A stretch of 64,000 nucleotides of DNA from Girardinichthys multiradiatus (GCF_021462225.1 NC_061815.1:48423873-48487872), one strand, 5' to 3'; positions 47,291 through 59,801 are shown, counted from the stretch's first letter. Translations and numbers: made by a program. The notes: generated by a model from the sequence alone, not told the origin.

Positions 47291-48739
47291 CAATGTCTGC
47301 AATTATATAAAACTTTCTCTATATGATTGTATTATATTGAACAGTAGGGATCACTATTTTCTATGAATGAACTGGACCTATTAAGTACCTTGTAATGACA
47401 TTCCTTTATTAATTAATTATGAGGAAATGACTACTTTGAGGTTACACAGCAGTGAAGCTACTGAAACATGGGGCTGATAGGTGCGAACAATACTGCTATC
47501 AGGTGAAGTGCATCAAACCAAAATCTCATACAGATCCAGTCAGTTTAAAAGCCTCTTAGTCCCATGATTACAATCTGTGTTTTTATGCATTTTCTATCTG
47601 AGTAAAGACAAAGACACTTACAAAAGAAGGTTGGATTTCAGATTGGGAATAAATTACAAGCAGCTCAACAGACATGAGATGATCCAGGTAGGAGGCTGTC
47701 TATCAGTTTGTAGCTTGTCTTTGGTTCAATAGCGTCTCTCCTTCTGACTGTGAGGACAATTTCCACATGTGACCTCCTTCTCATGCTGGATGCGAACCGT
47801 CATGCATTTCCTATCACTCAACAAAATAGCGTCTCATTGGTTATTATTCCAACTCATCCCACCTTTCCACACAACTTAAATTAGACTTTCCAATATTTGT
47901 TGTCTCCCTTTTATTCATAAAATGCCAAACATCATAGTTCTACTGATTCAAAATTAATTTTTAATTAGTGTTTGTTTTAATTTCATCACGAAGAAAAAGT
48001 ACCACTGATGAAAACCACAACAAACATCTTCCATCAACCACATTAAAACTGCTTTGAAATTGGTTATAATGGTTTGCTAGTAGGTGATTTTAAACACTTA
48101 TTTTTCTGTAGTATTTTACAAAAGCTCTTTTTTTATTCATTCATGCGTTTCATTTGTTTTTTCAAGCAGAAAAAAAAAATTGTGCTTTTAAAAACAGTCC
48201 CAAAAGTTGAAATAACTCGTGATAATGTTTGACAGACACTGACAAAGTGGACTTTGGGTTTTTTTCCTGCTGAAAGCCATGACCCAAGATGCCCACCTAC
48301 CGCAGAAAGTTCAGTAAATAATCAAAGAAAGAGGCAGAGACATGTAAGAAAATAAATTCATGATAAATGCTTCAGTGCTTCTGTTATGTGACTTTCCTTC
48401 TTTGTTGATTGGAGGACTTTGCCTTTGACTTCTTTCAAGCCTTTCATGTTCTCCCTGTAGGTTTTGGTTCAGTGTCAGAGAAAACTGTGAGGAAGCCTGT
48501 GGGAAAAAAAGATGGAAAGAAAAGATTGGATTTAAAAAATGCTGTCTGATGCAGTTTAGGACATTGTGTTGGTTTGTTTTAATCATCAATAATTAGCAGG
48601 GGTGTTTTTTTTTTTTATCTCCTTCTTTAATTTTAATTTGCTATCCTTGTATGAGAGACATTTTAATTTTCCAGATGACATATTTTGATGAGAAATAAAG
48701 AAATGTAAAAGACATTTTCCTATTTTAAATGTTTTCAAT
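47291..48739. other. AT-rich stretch, no gene seen
   Basis: No recognised feature. Confidence 0.5.
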
Positions 48740-49480
48740 CAATGGCAAACTCGTTCATTTGGGAACCGCCTCATGTTGGTACCTATCTCCCTCTTTGTGG
48801 ATTAGAAGCCATCAACGGGCTCCTCTGCACCACATGCAGACCCATGCACAGCACACACACCGCTGTACAGCTCCTCAAATCTCTAGTTCTTAGGGCACTG
48901 TGTATGATAGTGACTGGGCAAGCTTGGGGCTTGATTAGTGCAGTTAGCCCTTCTAAGGCTCTGGCTGTTTACAGTGGATTACAGGGAGGGAGGCAGGGGT
49001 TAAGTCTACCCAGGCACAATGCTCGATCCCCCACCCGCACGGGAGCCACTGCAGCAGGGCTGGCAGCTCGTCTGGGCTCCAAACCATCCACGCCAGGCTG
49101 ACAGGTAGCGGGATTTGGCTGAGCACTTTGCATGAGAGCCAACATGAAAAACTGAACACGGCGGATTAGCTCAGGATTATGTTGTCAGAGTTAGCCTTGA
49201 CGGACAAACTGCAGAGGAATAAATTGCAATCTGTTTGAGGAGCACACTACCACGCAGACAAGAGAGGCATCGGCTTGTTGCTAACTGACGGGGTGTGGGT
49301 GGACGGGGTGCGCCATTAATAATTTATAAACAAGGACCATTAATGACATCTGCCCACTCTGGCCGGACAAGATGTCTGGTTGTCTAACCCCTGAGACCAG
49401 GAGCTGGTTCATGTTAAACCTTAAAAGCAGAACTGACAGGAAATCTACGGTGATAAGAGATGGTCACACTTAGAGAGGGT
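48740..49480. promoter_or_regulatory. Candidate conserved non-coding block
   Basis: A repeat-free, GC-richer block between AT-rich flanks. 49305-49350 has the homeodomain-rich string CCATTAATAATTTATAAAC and CCATTAATGACATCTGC. A 119-codon plus-strand frame at 48742-49101 begins with ATG, but its translation shows no known domain. The regulatory reading is the better guess. Confidence 0.33.
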
Positions 49481-49837
49481 TCTAAGAAGACCTAGCCTCC
49501 ACCCCTATTTAACACCATCACCCTGTTTCTGATAACAATATGAGCAACAAGCAAAAAAAATGAACTTTCACCTTTTCTGGTGTGTCAATTCATATTTCTG
49601 AGCTACAGCTATGAATATGTTTGAAACACAAAAATTAGATTTGAGGATTAAATATATCTGTTGAAACTGCTTATGTGGTTTCCAGGTGATGCACTGGATG
49701 GACCAATAAACACAGCCCACTATTTAGTTTGTGACCCACTGATTGCAAAATGTTGTCAAATCTTTAAATTTATATAAAAGGAGATTGTTGTTATTAGATA
49801 AATAAAAGAGTAACTAAAGGTTTTATTTCAAACATGA

Positions 49838-49840
<3 letters not shown>
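49481..49840. other. AT-rich spacer
   Basis: No recognised feature. Confidence 0.5.

Positions 49841-49893
<53 letters not shown>
49841..49893. repeat. AT dinucleotide microsatellite
   Basis: About 26 AT units, uninterrupted. Confidence 0.96.
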
Positions 49894-49895
<2 letters not shown>

Positions 49896-50159
49896 TAAAA
49901 TATCTGCATTTCCAAATACTTAATTCAAATTTAATATATTTTCTTGATGAACTTTGAAATCTTCACTTGCACAAACTGATTTAAATTAAAAAAAAATTTA
50001 AAACCCGTCCCAGCCCTTTCTAACTGAAATAGGTGTTAATCTCTGAGATGAGTGAAATGAAACTTTCCTATAAAAACAAACAGTCATCTTGGTGAAAGAA
50101 GTATGAAATTCATCTTATTTCAGGAAAATGAATTTAATTTTATTTCTCTCTGCAGTTTT

Positions 50160-50480
50160 TTTTTCTCAGGAGTAAATTTAGCTCAGTTTGAAGCCGTATG
50201 GCAGCGTTCTCATATCAAGGGCTGACTGGCATGGCAAAATGCATTAATGAGCTTTATTCTATTCTACCCTTTCCTTCGTCATTATGAATGCATGCCTGTA
50301 TGTTAAACATATGAATATGCATCGGCATAGAGCATTTGCTCTCTGAGTTAGCAGTGAGTTGGTGCTGTGTCTTGAATGATAATCTGCTGGAGAATTAGAA
50401 ATGAATTGCATTTATTTTCCCTCAGCTTGTATTAAAAGGCTCATAAAGCACTGAGAAAAAAAAACCTATTAATGTGACAT
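50160..50480. promoter_or_regulatory. Candidate conserved non-coding block with a POU-dimer-like site
   Basis: A dense cluster of developmental-factor-like words in repeat-free DNA: ATGCATTAATGAG near 50240, ATGAATATGCAT at 50311-50322 (one mismatch from the POU homodimer MORE sequence), and TGATAATC and AATTAGAAATGAATTG further right. No coding frame of note. Confidence 0.36.
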
Positions 50481-51664
50481 TGTGCTTACATTGTAGTTCT
50501 GTTTGCTTTTTGGATAAAAAGTACATTTTCTGTTGCATGCCTACATTATGTTTTATTATTTTTAATATATCAATTTGTGATCACAGAATCTTGCAGTTGA
50601 TTGGCAAACAAATTGAACAAATTAGGTTTTCTGTATGTTAATTTCATTTTTATGTTTGTGAGCAAATACATTAGACAGAGACACATTTCATTCTTGTCTG
50701 TTCCACCAAACAAATACAACTCAGTGCTCACAGCCCTGCCGTCAGACTGAGGGTGATTCAGGGGTCAGTGCAGATCAGTGGATAGTGGTTAACAAATTAC
50801 CACGATGCCTCGCACACACCTGATTGATGGGCAGGGGGGAGGGGAAGCACAAGGAGGATGGGTCGAGATAAGCTGAATCTAAAACCTGGCTGGGCCTTGT
50901 TAATATAAAAACCAAGTTGGGGAAAAACACAAATAATGCCACATTTTAATGTTGTGTCTGTAAAGAGATATGTGTGAATTTATAGTAACAAATATCCCGA
51001 AACTAGGAGATAGGATTTATTGATACCGCTTTTCCTCATTAACCTCTGATCTTAGTTTATGCTACAGCTTTAGCTAAGATAAGACTTTTCATTTGCCACA
51101 CACAGTGCAGAACTGGACCGGGGGGTGGGGATCTCACCCCAGTGAGATGCCCGGCCACTGTTTACACTTCTGAAAACAAGGAGTTAAAAATGATTTCTGG
51201 CCCATTCAAGTATATAAATGATTAGAATATAACAAACATAATATTAAAGAATAGAATAGAATAGTTGTATCAGCTGCAAACTGAAGTACATAAATGCTCT
51301 TAAAGATAAGCAATAATGAAAAAAAATAAGAGACTGTACAGTAAATTCAAATATACAACATAACTATACAGTTATGAAATCTAGCATATGCAGATTCTAA
51401 GAAATGTACAGGTAAATGTTTTTGATCCTGAACATATTTGCATGTTGCACCTTGTACAGGTCTGCTCTTGTATGCTGGGGATCTTTTTTCTGGCTGTTTT
51501 GGTCCAGAATAATTTCTAGGTAACATCTGACTACAAGCAATATTTGGTTTATGCCTTATGAACCCCTGAACTGGATACAAACAATCTATTTATTTGGGAG
51601 ACTTGAGATTAAAACAAGAAAACCTCCGGTAGAATATAAGACATCAGTTTATTGTAGTACATGC
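50481..51664. other. AT-rich stretch, possible retroelement tail, no gene seen
   Basis: 51225-51370 contains GAATA repeats and 'atacaacataactatacag', which resemble a fish retroelement tail, but the match is uncertain. The rest shows nothing. Confidence 0.4.
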
Positions 51665-51699
51665 ATGTGTGATACAGGTAGCAGACCTGTATCACACAT
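51665..51699. repeat. Perfect short inverted repeat (hairpin)
   Basis: ATGTGTGATACAGGT at 51665-51679 pairs perfectly with 51685-51699 across the 5-base spacer AGCAG, a 15-bp stem. Confidence 0.95.
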
Positions 51700-52991
51700 T
51701 CAGTTAAAAAGCTGCACTCTGACAACAGAAGAAGGAATAAATGAGGCTGCTGATTTAATGAAAGGACAATTAGAAGAGCTAATCTGCTATATGAGCTCAA
51801 ACATGGAGATAATATGGGCATACAGCAGGGTGGCAGACACAGCAGAGACCCAGCAAGGAGAGGGCTTTAGCACTGCCACATGTGTTTGTGGATCTAGGTG
51901 AAAGTCAGGAAGTTTTATTAAGTACATTCCTAATTACATTCTGCAATTTGGTTGCTGAGCTGTTTTCCTAATATTAACTTTAAGTTAAGCAGTGATGCAA
52001 ATGGTTGATCCTGGCTAAGGCTAACACCCAAACTGAAAGTGTCTACAATAGTCATCTTCTCTGTAGCCATTTTGAAAATAAATACAGGTTCCAGCTGTAC
52101 ATGGAAGTTGGCCTGTGCAGAAAAATGCATTTTCCATTTTCCAACACTATTATCGTTGCTTTCAGCTGGTGGGAGGTTAAACAGTAGCAGTGGAGTGTTG
52201 CATGTCTCTTAAAATAAACTGCATTGTCTGATTATGTTTTAATGCAAACCTCAGTCCCCTGGGCAATGACCTTTCTCACTGTGTTTCAGTCATGTAATCT
52301 GTGTGGGGTACTGAGATGTAATTGCTGTGTACATATCAGCTTTTTCTCCTTTCCTGCACTACAAAAAATGTACAGTTGAATAAATCCTTTTGGCATAAGC
52401 ACAGAAAGCAAACAGCCATCTTTTTTGGAAATTATAGATTCTTCAACGATGTCTTATTGTAAACTATGGTACATTTCCACTAAATGTTTTGGAATAGTTA
52501 ACTTATAGGGGTGGGACAATGGCCATGCCCATCAATTTGTTTGCCCCTCCCTCACTGGGTCTCCTATTGGTCAATAGGTGAACAGAGTTACATACACAAC
52601 ATTTTTTTATCCATGGATATAAAAGAGGAATAGACAAACCTTAATATGTTACTGAAATTATATATATACTTAATTTAATTAATGTACTATATTTTTGTCA
52701 CTTAAAGTGCAATTTGAATGTCTCTTGACCCATTTTTGCCTTGCACATCACAGCATACCACCTACCTTGGCATGGTGTTTCACGGATTGCAGTGGAGACT
52801 GTGCTCAAAATTTAAATTTATTGAACTTTGACCATAATGCATGGTAATGCATGCAAATAGAAGATATCTTTCAAACTGCCCCCGACCGTGCAGAAACCAG
52901 CTTCAAAGTGCTCCTTCAGAACCCCCACATTCTCTCTCATGCCCTTCTCTCCCTTGTTTTTTCTTTTCCTTTCAGTCTCACTATCTATTAG
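51700..52991. other. AT-rich stretch, no gene seen
   Basis: No recognised feature. Confidence 0.5.
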
Positions 52992-53097
52992 GTTTAGTTT
53001 AGTTTAGTTTAGTTTAGTTTAGTTTAGTTTAGTTTAGTTTAGTTTAGTTTAGTTTAGTTTAGTTTAGTTTAGTTTAGTTTAGTTTAGTTTAGTTTAG
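52992..53097. repeat. GTTTA pentanucleotide array
   Basis: About 21 perfect GTTTA units (equivalently TTTAG). Differs from the vertebrate telomere unit TTAGGG. Confidence 0.97.
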
Positions 53098-53619
53098 ACA
53101 GATGCATCAGCATGCTATTAGAAAATCCTTTTTTTTATTTGCTCTTACAGATCTTTGTACTCACTCCAAATCTTTCATGATATTAGGAATTAAACCCCAA
53201 TCAGCTCTCAGTCTCTATCAGTTATTGTTTTATGTGTACCTGCCTGGTGAGGTATGATATTACAGAATAAAAGCTGAAGCACAGGCTTTCTTGAACAGCA
53301 AGCACTACACACACAAACAGAATAAACACAGACAACTTCTCTCCAAAATACAAGAATTTATTAACAAAATACTAAAACGTCCCATTACTATTGATTCTTA
53401 ATCTTTAGTTAACTAGCCATCAGAGTGATTGATCGAATGGAGAGATCAACGACCAAGATAGCAGTGAAAAAGATTTATGGACTTACATGACAGCAAATGA
53501 ATGGACAGACGCAATAAGCAGTTCAGTTCGTTACAAAAAAAAATAGCAGCTGTAGCACTATTGAACAACCCTTCTAAGTCCAACATGTACCTTTAAGTAC
53601 CACTATTACTTTTCCTTCC
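53098..53619. other. AT-rich spacer
   Basis: No recognised feature. Confidence 0.45.
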
Positions 53620-54086
53620 CATAGAAAGTACTTCTGGATCAGTGCTTCTTTGTTCTTTTTGTGTCTCTGCTCTGTTCTCTCCAACCCCCAGTTGGTCGTG
53701 GCAGATGGCCGCTCATACTGAGCCTGGTTCTGGTTCTGCTGGAGGTTTCTTCCTGTTAAAAGAGAGTTTTTCCTCTCCACTGTCGCTACATACATGCTCA
53801 GTATGAGGGATTGCTGCATAGTCAACACCAGTGACTGTCCACTGTCTCTACATGCTCATCCAGGAGGAGTGAATGCTGCAAGTCACTGACTGAATGCAAT
53901 CTGCTGGGTTTCCTTAGATAGAAAAACGTTTTATCCAGTTTGAATAAAAAGCTAACTCCGACTGCACTGTTCAATGGTTAGGATTGATTGGTATGTATGA
54001 ACCTGACTGTTGTGAAGTGCCTTGAGACGACATGTGTTGTGAATTGGTGCTATATAAATAAAACTGAATTGAATTGAATTGAATTA
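53620..54086 (+). mobile_element. Retroelement-like tail repeat, the more complete copy
   Basis: Contains in order 'ccaacccccagttggtcgtg', 'gctggaggtttcttcctg', 'ttttcctctccactgtcgct', 'ctgggtttccttagataga', 'gccttgagacgacatgtg', 'gctatataaataaaactg' and a GAATT tail (54063-54086). No inverted repeats and no coding capacity. An internal partial duplication ('actgtccactgtctctacat', near 53833) separates it from the copy at 36174. It is probably the 3' end of a LINE or a SINE using such a tail. Confidence 0.72.
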
Positions 54087-56189
54087 ATACAAATGTTAAT
54101 GTGTGTATGAGCACTGGCAGCGTGCTACGGTCAATCACAGCACAAATAGATGGAGCTTCGCAGTAAACAGCAGAACTAATGGTAGCTACCATCTTAGCGT
54201 TAGCAGAGCTTTTAGCTTTAGCATTACAGCTAGTATAACATCAACATAATTTAGAAAATTTATATTGAAAATGTGGACATTCTTTTTACAGGTTAGTGAA
54301 AAGAAATGAAGGGATAACAAACAAAATGAAACTCACATTACTGGAGCATGTGTTTAAACCACTCACCGAAATAAAGTTTGTTGCCACTTTAAAACAACAA
54401 AAAACTAATTTTGTAGCATCAGGTTCAGTGGCCTGTAACCACTCAATAGTTAAGCACCACAAACAAAGCAAAACACAATGAAATAAACAATATTTAAATA
54501 GATTTATCCTAGACCAATTTTCTCTACCTAGACACAACCTCTTACAATGAACCTTTCTGATGAACAGGAGAGCACGTTGAGTTCAGCAGGTCTGATTCAC
54601 AGAAAAGACATGGTGGCCTCTCTCCGTCTAGCGGCTGGAGTAAACGTCAGCTCAGACTGGCACATGCGTCAGGCGTGAGGAACTGCGGTTTCAAATCCCA
54701 TCTTCTTCAGGGCAGTAGAAGGAAAACCGCTAGTAATTAGAGACAACCTGACTCTCCTTGGAGAATCTTAGGCTCAGATTATTTCCTATAGAAGCTCAGA
54801 CAGTCAATCAGGTTAGTCTTATTTTTGGCCAGGGAACAGTCACCAGATACACAAACGGCAGGCCATACTTTACTTTGGATCCAAGATTTCTTTGAAGATA
54901 GAGTGTTTGAAGAAACATACTACTTAGCCAATGAGCTCAAGACGTTCACATGTGTGTCCTCCCCAATGTAGCCTGTGCAGAGCTGCGGGCAACGAGAAAG
55001 GAATGAGGTCATGGGAGCTGTAATATAAATAGCCTAAAACTGTGCATTCTGGGATTGAGAGTTTTTACCAGTCTCCTTTGTCATCTGTGTGGCAGTTCAG
55101 TCCTTTTTGTTTGGGCCATGGCTGGGCCCAACAACTGTGCAACCACACACTTGTAGAAATTCAATCGTTCCATGAGTGAGACAGGAGCTCGATTTTGGTC
55201 GGCTCCTGTCTCATCCTACTTTAGTGGATGTCCTTGCGCTGAAATCAGATGATCCAGTTGGTTAGGAGAGTTTGAATCCCCACTCCCCTTTTCTCTCCCC
55301 TCTCAGGCTTCTGTCCTCAGGCATCTAATAGACCAATACAACTTTTGTTAAAGGTTACATCGTTAATCAGTAAATATTATGAGTGTTAAACTCCCTTGTC
55401 ATAAAACTCCCCCCTTTTATTAGTAGTTTGTTGAGTAGATCTTTTGATTTATTTGCTTGCATTTTTCTTAACTTAGCTTAATTAAACCATTAGAGAGTAG
55501 TGATAAAGTCAACACTTTCTTAATGTGATTGTTAGTTCTTTTTTGTTGTTTCATGATAAATATTACCTAAAGTTCTGAAGTGTTCATTTTGGTGTTGATA
55601 CTAAATATAGATCTTGTGAAATACCAGCGTTTGTAAAAATGTGAAGGTCAATAATTCACCCTTCTGTTTGTCTTTGATTTATTATGAGATCAATCTTAAC
55701 AATTAACAGTTTAATGTGGATTGATCACAAAACAACAATATTACTGATTAGGATTCATTCCAGTGGATCAATATTACTGCTAATCTTAGTGAACCTATTT
55801 TATATTTCAAATAATATTTTAACATCTCAGTCTAAACACATTTTTAACCAGCTTTTGAAGAAATTAGGGCAACCAAATCTTGACCCTAATATGTTAAAAT
55901 AGCTTTTTATAGGAAATATTTTTGCAGTGGGGTCTAGGTTTATGTATAATGTTCCACCCACTTTATTCCCACATTGGGCTCCAGTTCAAGTCACAGCAAA
56001 AAGATGTCCACTAATCAAACAGCTCCACTGACACCAACACGTGGAAGAAACGTGGAATTAGATGACAAAGTGCTCAAGATGGGAAACTTTACTAAAAAAA
56101 ACACAACAGAGGATGTTCATAAGTTTAAAAGTATGAGCAAGAGATGAAAATGCAGACAACAACTCCCACGTTTTCCTTCTCTAGCTGCG
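54087..56189. other. Mixed single-copy stretch, no gene seen
   Basis: 54640-54720 has a tRNA-like 'ggtttcaaatccca' but no recognisable SINE body. The rest is AT-rich with no gene. Confidence 0.45.
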
Positions 56190-57020
56190 TTTAATGAATT
56201 TCTGATCGGAGAGGAAATGCTTTAAGAATAGGTAAAAATTTCATCAAACACCGGATGTGTGACTTTAATTAGTCATTCAGAACAAGGCTGTCTTTGATAA
56301 GACAATATTATTAAGAGGGCTCAATGAAACAGCTAATGAGCAGCTAAGCTAACTTTATCTTGGTCCAGAGCATACAGTCATCAGATTTTCTGGGCGTTGA
56401 ACTCTAATTGGATTGTGAAGATGTAAAGAGGACAAAGAACATTTACCATTCACTGTCATCAGGAATTCATATCTTAGACAAATTTGCTGGCTTGCATTAC
56501 AATTTGATTGAATTAATTATCGATGAGAAGCAGAAAGTATTGTTATTTCATTTTACCGCTCCTATACAGTCGACGGATAGATCTTGAAAAAATTCCTGGT
56601 CCTTTCTGTAATTTCCCAGCTTTTCTCGGTCGCTCTTAACACCTGTCTCCCATTAGAATGCCATGACCAACCTTTGACTCAGTGCACAGGAAGAGACGCG
56701 GTGACATGCCGGACCGTCTAGAATCAGTCTCAGGCCGACACTGGGGAAGCAGTCTGATGAAGATGTAAAGTAATATCCCTGCAGTACATGAGGTCATTCA
56801 GACCCCTTTTACAGTCAACATGAAAAAGGTTCGAGCGGCGGTCATGAGACTGGGCTGTGTCTTTATGATTCAACACGGGTTCATCAGTTCAGAGACCATA
56901 ACGTGAGTCAGGCTCCTGCTTCAGGCCATTTCTAATCTAATTAAATAATACTGCATCAATTCATTGGCTTTCAGAGACACGCACGACATATAGAAAATAT
57001 TCTCTTTATTCGCTTTGAAA
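56190..57020. promoter_or_regulatory. Candidate conserved non-coding block (about 0.8 kb)
   Basis: Repeat-free, with many homeodomain-type cores: CTTTAATTAGTC near 56262, AGCTAATGAGCAGC near 56331, TCTAATTGGATTG near 56403, GAATTAATTATCGATG near 56510, ATCTAATTAAATAAT near 56934. It ends just before a Tc1 relic. No protein-like frame. Confidence 0.34.
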
Positions 57021-57078
57021 TGAAATTAGTTTTTCAACTCGATAGTAATACTTTAATTTGAGACAGAATGATAAAAAA

Positions 57079-57808
57079 CAGGAACGCCTTAGAAGTATTC
57101 ATGTCCCTTGAACTTTTTCACATTCTGTCGCAATACAGTCATAAGTTTCAATGTATTTTAATGGGATTTTATGTAATAGACCAGCAGCATATAGTAAATA
57201 GTTGTGAAGTGAAAGGAAAATAATGCCCAATTCTCAAAATTTGGATTTGGGCACCAAATGTGAAAACAGTGGTGTGCATTTGTTTACACTCCCTGTACTG
57301 ATGCCAATAAATAAAATCTAGTGTAACCAGCTTTCTTCAGAAGTCGCAAAATTAGGAAATAGATTCCCACTGTGTGTAATTCAACCTCAGTATTCTGTGA
57401 AGGCCTTGGAGGTTTGTTAGAGAACATTAGAAAACAAACAGCATCATGAAGACCAAAGGAACACAGCAGACAGGCCAGGGAGGAAGTTGTGGAGAAGTTT
57501 AAAGCCGGGTTAGGTTCTAAAACAATATCCCAGGCTTTAACATCTCTCAAAGCTCTGTTCAATCCATCATCTGGACATGGAGAGAGGATTGATCAACTGT
57601 AGATTGACCAAGACATGGATGTCCACCTAAACTGTAAGGCTGGGCAAGGAAAGCCTAGAGAAGCAGCCAAGAGTACCCAGGGTAACTCTGAAAGAGCACA
57701 ATATTAGTTGTACACTACAAATCTAAGAGTTTGAATTATTGAAAGAATGCCATAAGTATTCCCCTCTGTGGTTTTTCACAAACCATGCCGGGACGGTGCT
57801 CTGGGAGA
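57079..57808 (+). pseudogene. Degraded Tc1-like element, 5' arm plus transposase start
   Basis: The left arm starts CAGGAACGCCTTAGAAGTAT and continues 'cccttgaactttttcacatt', 'atgggattttatgtaatag', 'gttgtgaagtgaaagg', as in a recalled fish Tc1. The transposase start codon is at 57446; the frame begins MKTKGTQQTGQ and stops after 18 codons. Fragments SQSSVQSII, PRHGCPPKL and, by position, sequence up to about 57808 follow the family order. Stops, frameshifts and loss of the catalytic part show it is dead. Confidence 0.75.
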
Positions 57809-59179
57809 TGCGTGCAGCCTGGTCAGTGACATTTCTGTCTATTAGAGATCAGGAGTACAGTAAGACATATGTTTGGAGTGCAAAAAATTAACCCCTAGAT
57901 GGATGAAAATTGTCCACACAGAGGTGATAGATGAGGTGATTCACCATCATAACAATATTTATCCCTGAATGCTTGTTGATGGTGGGAAACTCACAAGCAG
58001 TCGAGAGAAGAGGGGGGGGCATCTTCTTTGGATCATCCTGCGTGGCGTGCAATCGGCACACTGCCCTCTAACTGACTCCCTCATAAGCTCTGCTACAATA
58101 ACACACTTGCCTTCCTCCATGGCCCTCCCTGTTCCAAACTCCCCCAGCCACAGTCAGCACTAATACTCCACAAGTCTGAAAATCTCAAAAAGAAGAAACG
58201 AGTCTGTACCTACAGTTTAAAGATAAAATCTCAGAGGGGAATTTATTTCAGCCCCTGGTTGCCCTCAGATTTCCTCTATTGTTGTTAGTATAACTGCGAT
58301 GACAAAGATAATCTTTGTTATCATCACTATTTTTATCATTCCCCATTTTAATTAATTTTTCCCGAGGGCTTAGAACAGTAATGAGAACCAGACAACAACT
58401 GCTTCTACTGGACCAAAAGCGATCATCTTTGAAGTCCAAATCAGGTTCAAGTCAGGGTTAACAGTGCCATCTACAGTAGAGTTATATATTTATATAGTTT
58501 AATTAAATCCTTTAAATTTCAATCTCCAAAAATGCTCATTTTATAATTGCACATGTTCTGTCCATTTAATGGGACATGTTTTTGCAAACGTTTAAATAAA
58601 TTCATATATTTTACAATTCCTAGTATGTTTTAATAATTATGGAAATTCACACATAGATGTGATTTTAGAAGATTTGGATGATTTATTTTGAAATGCCATA
58701 TTTTATGTGATTTTAATTATATGGGTGAAATTTAGGGACATTGTGAGAAAAATATTTATTTTAGAAAAGCCACAATATTTTTTATACATTATGGGTTAAA
58801 AATGTTGGACACCAATAATGTGATTTATCCAAGAAAAAAATATTAAAAATTTGGTTTCAATATATTTGGTTTGACATGATCGAGTTATTCAGTTTGTATT
58901 AAATAAAAAATACATTAATGAAAAATAATTTAGATTTAAAAATTATATATTTATTTTCCAATTTAAACCCAATATATTTAATTTTCCTTACACATATAAC
59001 CAAAACACAAAAATACAGAGTCTCAGCTTATTTAATAGTTTCTGGTTAGAATTTTTCTACCAGTTTCATCAGCTCACCTGGACAAAGGCTTGTTAAATGA
59101 CATGAACTAATATTGACTAATTTTGTGTCAGGGACTTAAAGATGCAGATATTTAATTATTTGTGCTGACTAAGAAGTAG
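57809..59179. other. AT-rich stretch, no gene seen
   Basis: No gene recognised. A G run lies near 58011-58019. 58500-59000 is strongly AT-rich. Confidence 0.5.
58463..58477 (-). promoter_or_regulatory. Weak CTCF-like core
   Basis: The minus strand reads ACTGTAGATGGCACT, two mismatches from CCASYAGRKGGCRSY. Confidence 0.25.
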
Positions 59180-59740
59180 CTGAAGATGAAACCTCACTGA
59201 TTATCCTCAATCTTAACATCCCTGGCAATGGGCTTGTAAATATTATCCTGTTTTCTTTAATCCAGCGCACACCGCCTTGCTCACCCACTTACCGGAAGCT
59301 CCGACATTTACTTCGGGATTTGCCGGGGCTTGGGCTAGAGTGGCTGTGAGAGGGAAAGTGCTAATCTACACAGCAGAATCAGGATTAGTCTGGTGAGTCA
59401 GGTGACCCTGGCCTGATTTCTTACAGGCCACAGGAGAGGACAGCGTGTGGTCCATGGCAGGGGTAGGGGGGTGGGGGGTGAAAGTAGGTGAGAGGAGGGG
59501 ATGGGGGTTCCCCCTAAAATCAAGGCTGTCTTGCTTCTCCCATTCTCCTTTTATCTCACTCTTTCTCCTGCTGTCTCCTTTCCACACACTTTCTTCTTCT
59601 GTCTCAAGGAGCCTTGATGAGAATTCCACTAATCATCTGAGGATTAACAGCGACTCAGACAACACTACATCTAATTCCCCCTTCATCGCCACTGCAGTAA
59701 CAAGAGGGCTCACACAGCAGCACACCAACATGTAGAAGAC
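59180..59740. promoter_or_regulatory. Candidate regulatory block beside the Tc1 insertion
   Basis: Higher-complexity, GC-richer DNA with GGATTAGTC near 59384 and GAGGATTAAC near 59640 (bicoid/OTX-type GGATTA) and a G-rich tract at 59460-59508. Overlapping open frames (87 minus, 96 plus) have no recognised domain. Confidence 0.28.
59460..59508 (+). other. G-run cluster with strong G-quadruplex potential
   Basis: Five runs of four or more G, the first three (59460-59463, 59466-59471, 59473-59478) separated by one or two bases and two more at about 59497-59508. Confidence 0.6.
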
Positions 59741-59801
59741 GTGTGGAGCTATTTCTATATGTCAAATATGTGCTGGCTGATTTCAGTATGAGATTGCTGT
59801 A

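Noticed and set aside
53574..53828. 84-codon minus-strand frame
   Set aside because: It lies in a recognised dispersed repeat and shows no protein similarity.
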